Program-made: the position numbers and the translations under genes
Notes under the pieces: generated by a model
Databases searched by the model: none
What the model saw: the letters and a program-made list of their open reading frames with translations, nothing else
Told to the model about the DNA's origin: nothing
Shown: positions 44,948 through 48,613 of the stretch, in pieces
Numbering within the stretch: position 1 is the stretch's first letter
How the letters are laid out: each line of letters begins with the position of its first letter
Source: Rothia mucilaginosa
GTDB lineage: Bacteria; Actinomycetota; Actinomycetes; Actinomycetales; Micrococcaceae
Direction of reading: 5' to 3'
Length of the DNA: 48,613 nt
Assembly: GCF_001061665.1 (NCBI RefSeq)
Contig: NZ_JVSP01000002.1
Coordinates: forward strand, 42,464 to 91,076

Positions 44948-46137
44948 TTATTCTAATTCCCGCATATAAGCCTGACCAGTCTCTTGTCCGTCTTGTGCAC
45001 GCTCTAAAGGCGCAAGACGCGAGCGCAGAGATTCTCGTTATCGACGATGGATCCGGTAGCACCTATGCGCCAATTTTTGCCGAGCTGCACCTGGATGGGG
45101 CCATCGTTCGGACCCACCCCGTCAACCGAGGCAAGGGCGCGGCCCTGCGTACCGGCATCGCCTGGGCGAAAGCAAACCGCCCCGGTGAGGTCATCGTCAC
45201 CGCCGATGCGGACGGCCAGCACCTCCCTCGGGACATCTTCCGTGTGGGTGTGCGCACCGAAACCGCCGCGGCGGCAGGGCAGCGGACCATCATCCTCGGC
45301 GTGCGTACCAAGCCCGACCCGAACGCCGGCGAAGAAGGCACGAAGGTGCCGCTGCGCTCCAAAATTGGCAACAGCGCAACCGTAGGCTTCTTCGCCCTGG
45401 CGACCGGCGCCCGCGTGGCAGACACCCAGACCGGTCTGCGCGGCTTCACCCCGCAGATCCTGGACTGGCTGCTGCAGATTCCCGGCGATAAGTACGAGTA
45501 CGAGTTCTCCATGCTGCTGCGCGCAACCCGCGCAGACGTGGAGTTGGTGCAGGTACCCATCGTGAAGGTCTACGAGCCGGGCAACCCGACCAGCCACTTT
45601 AGGCCTCTGCAGGACTCGGCGCTGATTTACGCACCGCTGCTTGCCTTCCTGGCGTCCTCGTTTGTGACCGGCTTCCTGGTGGATGCTATCGCCCTCTTCG
45701 TCCTGGTGGGCTTGGGCGTTCCGCTGCTGGCAGCCGTGATTGGTGCCCGCGTCATCTCGGCGCTGACGAACTTCACCGTCAACCGAATGCTCATGCACGA
45801 CGGAGGCGCACGCCCCTCGGCATCCTCCTCGCTGGTACGTTACACCGTGCTGGCGGTGGGTATCCTCGCAGCCAACGCGGCTCTGATGGAAACCCTGACC
45901 GGCCTGGGCGTATCCCTGCTGGTCGCCAAAATCCTGACCGAGCTCATCCTGATTCCGGTGAGCTTTGCGGTTCAGCGCCGCTGGGTTTTTCTACCCACCC
46001 AGCGTCAGGAAAACCCGCGAGAAAAGACAACGGCAACCAACGCACCCTCGGGTCTGCGTGCGGTCAGCTACGAGTCCGCTCGCGTGGAGGCAACCGGTAT
46101 CCGTACCGGTGTGCGCGCCTCCCAGGTACGCCCCTAG
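44944..46137 (+). CDS. GT2 glycosyltransferase with C-terminal GtrA-like membrane domain
   Basis: This 397-residue protein has an N-terminal family 2 glycosyltransferase domain (about 1-215) with IPAYKPDQSL, VIDDGSGS, NRGKGAALRTG and the metal-binding DAD at 88-90 (TADADGQH). A polyprenyl-phosphate sugar synthase-like middle follows (DTQTGLRGFTPQ, KYEYEFSMLLRA). The C-terminal part (about 225-350) has four GtrA-like membrane helices, with FTVNRMLMHDGG and VQRRWVF. Such fusions usually load a sugar on undecaprenyl phosphate and help to flip it. The tail after the last helix is hydrophilic. It is translationally coupled to the NAGPA gene by the 4-nt overlap, so it may supply the sugar the NAGPA enzyme later edits. 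Confidence 0.88.
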   Translation: MIILIPAYKPDQSLVRLVHALKAQDASAEILVIDDGSGSTYAPIFAELHLDGAIVRTHPVNRGKGAALRTGIAWAKANRPGEVIVTADADGQHLPRDIFRVGVRTETAAAAGQRTIILGVRTKPDPNAGEEGTKVPLRSKIGNSATVGFFALATGARVADTQTGLRGFTPQILDWLLQIPGDKYEYEFSMLLRATRADVELVQVPIVKVYEPGNPTSHFRPLQDSALIYAPLLAFLASSFVTGFLVDAIALFVLVGLGVPLLAAVIGARVISALTNFTVNRMLMHDGGARPSASSSLVRYTVLAVGILAANAALMETLTGLGVSLLVAKILTELILIPVSFAVQRRWVFLPTQRQENPREKTTATNAPSGLRAVSYESARVEATGIRTGVRASQVRP

Positions 46138-46175
46138 CTCGTCTACCCTAGCGTCCAGCTCGCTAGGGGCGTACC
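46125..46175 (+). terminator. hairpin overlapping the GT2 stop codon
   Basis: ggtacgcccctagc (46125-46138) pairs perfectly with gctaggggcgtacc (46162-46175). The stop codon lies in the left arm. Confidence 0.6.
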
Positions 46176-46258
46176 CCAAGATTTCTCCCACCTGTCAGTC
46201 GTGAGGGTGGGTGGGAGAAGCAAGCTGCAGCACCAAATGCGGCAGCGTTCTGTTCACG

Positions 46259-46295
46259 CAAAGCCCCCACCGGGACGTACCCGGCGGGGGCTTTG
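46259..46295. terminator. terminator between the convergent GT2 and subtilisin genes
   Basis: caaagcccccaccggg and cccggcgggggctttg pair around acgta with one mismatch; short A and T tracts on either side suit both directions. Confidence 0.75.
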
Positions 46296-46364
46296 TGATT
46301 GTCATTCTTTGAGGTTTCCCACGGCTAACGCCGCCGGAAGACTGAGGGGTGAGAGCTCACCGAA

Positions 46365-48068
46365 TTACTGACCGGGAATCAGGCCGTGCGGGGTGATTAG
46401 GAACGGCGGGTTGTGATTCGTGGTCGGGTTGGTCACGTAACCGGTGCGAGCCGCACGGGTCGGGTACTTCGGTGCACGCTTGGGCTTGGGGTGCGCCGGG
46501 GTGACGTTCTTGCCCTGCAGGACCTCAAGAGCGCTCGCGGCGTTCGCGATACCCGCGCCGCATGCATTCACATCGCAGGTCAGCGGCTTTGCGCTCTGCT
46601 TGAGAACCTGCTTTGCACGATCGGCGGTCAGCGAGGGATCCACGGACTTCATCAGGGCGATGATGCCGGCCACCTGGGGAGCCGCCATGGAGGTGCCATC
46701 GTACTCGGTGTAGCCGGCACCGGTGGATACGGTGGTGCCGAGGTCCACGGTAGACATGATGCCGTCGCCGGGGGCGCTCACATCAACGATCTTGCCGTAG
46801 TTGGAGAAATCGCTGCGCTGGCCCTTCTGATTCGTGGAGCCAACCACAATCGAACCGCCGCAGTTTGCGGGGGCAATCTTGGAGGTGTCCTGATCGTCGT
46901 TACCGGCGGCAACCACCAGAATGGCACCACGCTTATTCACCTCGGCAATGGCCTTGGAGTAGGTCGCGGGGCAGGTACCCTCGCCACCGAGGGAGAGGTT
47001 GATGATCTGGGCGGGGTGGGTGTTGGCGGGCACGCCTTCAACGGTGCCGCCCGCGGCCCACACCATGGCATCCGCGATATCGGAGTCATAGCCGCCGCAC
47101 ATGCCCAGGGCGCGCAGGGGCAGAATCTTGGCGTTGGGAGCCACGCCCGCGATGCCGCGCTTGTTGTTCATGATTGCGGCGATGGAACCGGCCACATGGG
47201 TGCCGTGCCAGTTGGACTCGGAGGCCTCAGAGCCAGCGGCGCAGACGCCGGCTTCTTCCCAGTTACCCTGGTCGGTGGGGTCGGCGTCGCGGCCGTTGCC
47301 GTCACGGGCGATGGAGGGCTCGGTGATGAAGTCGTAGCCGGGCAGAACGTTCGCGTCGAGGTCCGGGTGCTTGACGATGCCGGAGTCAATCACAGCAACG
47401 GTCACGCCGGAGCCCTGGGTGGTGGCCCAGGCCTCGGGAGCGGAGATGCCCTTAGCGTCGTGTAGGTTCCACTGCTGGGGGTACAGGGTGTCATTCGGGG
47501 TGACGGCCGCCTGGTTCTTCGAAGCGCTTGCGGCCTTGGCCAGGGTGCTGGTGGCCTGGCGGCGCGCGCTGGAGCGGCGCATCAGGTCGGGCTCGACGGA
47601 GGCGACGGAGGCGTTGGAGCTCAGCGCCGCCATGTACTTCTCCGCCTGCTCTGCGGTGAGCTTGGAAGAAGTGGTCACCACGGTTGCCTTCTGGGAGGTG
47701 GTGCGCACGTAGTTGGTTTTGACATTGAGCAGGTCGTCGATCTTCTGCACGTCGGCGGTGATGCCGGAGTAGAGAGAATCGCTCCAGGTGGCAACATGGG
47801 TGCCCGCGGGGCTTGCCCAGTTGATGCCTCCGGCGTTCAACGCGTCATCGGTGTAGGTGATGACGAAGCGGTTGAAACCTGCCTTCTGCTGATCGGAGCT
47901 GAGGGAGGAGATGGTCGTGTGTGCTGCGGCGCGAGCTGCGTTGCTGGTCTGGGCGGGAGCCGCGAAGGTTGCGGGTGCGCCCAGGGAGGCCACGAGTGCT
48001 GCGGCGGTTCCCATGCTCAGTGCGACGCGTGCGATGCGGCGCGAGGAGGGATGAGTGGTAAAAGACAT
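46365..48068 (-). CDS. secreted S8 family serine protease (subtilisin)
   Basis: This 567-residue exported protease has a signal peptide ending near residue 37 (TFAAPA), an I9-like propeptide to about 190 (FNRFVITYTDD, KYMAALSSNASVASVEPD), and a catalytic domain with D228 (VAVIDSG), H288 (WHGTHVAGS), oxyanion N390 (VAAGN) and S460 (GTSMAAPQVAG). Several Cys in the mature part can form disulfides. A short Pro/Lys-rich C-terminal tail replaces a P-domain or sorting signal, so the enzyme should be released or loosely bound. The start at 48068 has AAGGA at good spacing; the frame to 48137 runs upstream of the signal peptide. Subtilisins of Rothia are known to degrade gluten peptides; this one may belong to that group. 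Confidence 0.93.
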   Translation of the reverse strand: MSFTTHPSSRRIARVALSMGTAAALVASLGAPATFAAPAQTSNAARAAAHTTISSLSSDQQKAGFNRFVITYTDDALNAGGINWASPAGTHVATWSDSLYSGITADVQKIDDLLNVKTNYVRTTSQKATVVTTSSKLTAEQAEKYMAALSSNASVASVEPDLMRRSSARRQATSTLAKAASASKNQAAVTPNDTLYPQQWNLHDAKGISAPEAWATTQGSGVTVAVIDSGIVKHPDLDANVLPGYDFITEPSIARDGNGRDADPTDQGNWEEAGVCAAGSEASESNWHGTHVAGSIAAIMNNKRGIAGVAPNAKILPLRALGMCGGYDSDIADAMVWAAGGTVEGVPANTHPAQIINLSLGGEGTCPATYSKAIAEVNKRGAILVVAAGNDDQDTSKIAPANCGGSIVVGSTNQKGQRSDFSNYGKIVDVSAPGDGIMSTVDLGTTVSTGAGYTEYDGTSMAAPQVAGIIALMKSVDPSLTADRAKQVLKQSAKPLTCDVNACGAGIANAASALEVLQGKNVTPAHPKPKRAPKYPTRAARTGYVTNPTTNHNPPFLITPHGLIPGQ

Positions 48069-48613
48069 CGGGGTCCTTTGCATATGTGAGTGCCGGAAGC
48101 GGCAGTTGGTGAGGATGACCCACTCACATAAATGCACTTTTCGGAAAACATTTATATTTCTTTGTGCGCCGCGTTGGCAGTGCGGTAACGGAAAGAAAAA
48201 TGCACATTACTGCATTAATGTGCAATGTTTTCTAAGCCCCTGGAGGAGTTTATTTCGGAAGTGGTTTATGCGGTGAGATATTGCTATCCTAGCACCTTTC
48301 CCTCATGGCAAAGCTCCAAAAACCGGGAATGTGGCACAGCTAATGTATTTTTTTGATTTTGGGATAAAAATAAAGAATTGCCTAGTCAAGACAATATTGA
48401 GAGATTAAAGTAAAGATTTAGATATTCCTCAGCCCGGCATAAATAGTTGCATAGCAGAATTGATATTTTAGGAATAAAGTATCGCATTATCGCAAGCACC
48501 ATTCCGCCGGGTAGTGCATGAACACCACCTGATGGGTCGTGGCATGAGGGGACCGAGAGCACCGAGAGCGCGGGGCGTTAGGTTGGGAACGGCAAAGGCG
48601 GGGCTCGGTGAAG
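48069..48613. other. AT-rich gene-free flank at the window end
   Basis: No gene, tRNA or conserved RNA is recognised in these 545 bp. The stretch from about 48130 to 48500 is far richer in A and T than the rest of the window. It includes the palindrome at 48201-48224 and an AAATATAAATG-like -10 region for the subtilisin gene on the minus strand near 48140-48160. The last 100 bp return to GC-rich sequence and may lead to another gene. Confidence 0.5.
48201..48224. promoter_or_regulatory. 24-bp palindrome upstream of the subtilisin gene
   Basis: tgcacatta and taatgtgca are perfect 9-bp arms around ctgcat, about 133 nt before the protease ATG. The form (TGCACATTA dyad) suggests a dimeric regulator. 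A related gtgcattt occurs again nearer the gene (about 48129-48137 on the minus strand). Confidence 0.55.

Overview
The window looks like chromosomal DNA from a high-G+C actinobacterium of the Micrococcaceae, most likely an oral or airway Rothia (R. mucilaginosa-like). The evidence is a set of actinobacterial families (DUF3027, DUF3073, DUF3263, LytR_C, WXG100, an actinobacterial-type Ung), a DtxR/IdeR repressor, an HspR-type operator in front of clpB, LAxTG surface proteins of the class E sortase type, and catechol-siderophore genes. The genus call is inference from gene content; no 16S rRNA gene is present. I see no phage, transposase, integrase or CRISPR array, and gene order looks like a stable chromosome.

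Layout. 1-6.3 kb: ung, DUF3263 and LytR_C proteins, a stand-alone groEL, a small protein made of 26 Ser-x-x triplets, rlmC and a DinB-fold protein. 6.5-12 kb: an RclA-like flavin disulfide reductase, then isochorismatase, 2,3-dihydro-2,3-dihydroxybenzoate dehydrogenase and isochorismate synthase (chorismate to 2,3-dihydroxybenzoate), facing a convergent Sfp/EntD-type phosphopantetheinyl transferase. 12-21.5 kb: an RNase HI fusion, an orphan WXG100 protein, an OmpR-type two-component system with a small membrane protein upstream, a DUF3027 protein, the DtxR iron repressor, a c-di-AMP (ydaO-type) riboswitch controlling a secreted NlpC/P60 hydrolase, and a DUF4031-HD fusion. 21.6-28.6 kb: tRNA-Arg(CCT), pcrA/uvrD, sucCD and a Tat-type secreted protein of unknown function. 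28.7-35.2 kb: a ferritin-like/VIT1 iron transporter (MbfA type), Dps, a HAD phosphatase, an NAD(P)-binding protein and clpB. 35.3-39.1 kb: a sirtuin and two tandem LAxTG-anchored paralogues. 39.4-46.1 kb: an envelope-polymer neighbourhood with DUF4956 membrane protein, VTC-type polyphosphate polymerase, Cthe_2159-like lipoprotein, DUF3073, phosphodiester glycosidase and GT2-GtrA glycosyltransferase. 46.4-48.1 kb: a secreted subtilisin, followed by an AT-rich gene-free flank to the window edge.

Themes. Iron handling recurs: siderophore precursor synthesis, DtxR, a ferritin-like exporter and Dps, with candidate DtxR sites at 8078-8096 and 18181-18199. The envelope is the second theme: class E sortase substrates, a cell-wall hydrolase under c-di-AMP control, WXG100, subtilisin and the VTC/DUF4956 module. 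Several genes carry a -10 hexamer exactly 6-7 nt before the ATG with no Shine-Dalgarno sequence, which predicts leaderless mRNAs. The best candidates for something undescribed are the Ser-x-x triplet protein (4141-4485) and the VTC/DUF4956/Cthe_2159/NAGPA/GT2 neighbourhood (39382-46137).
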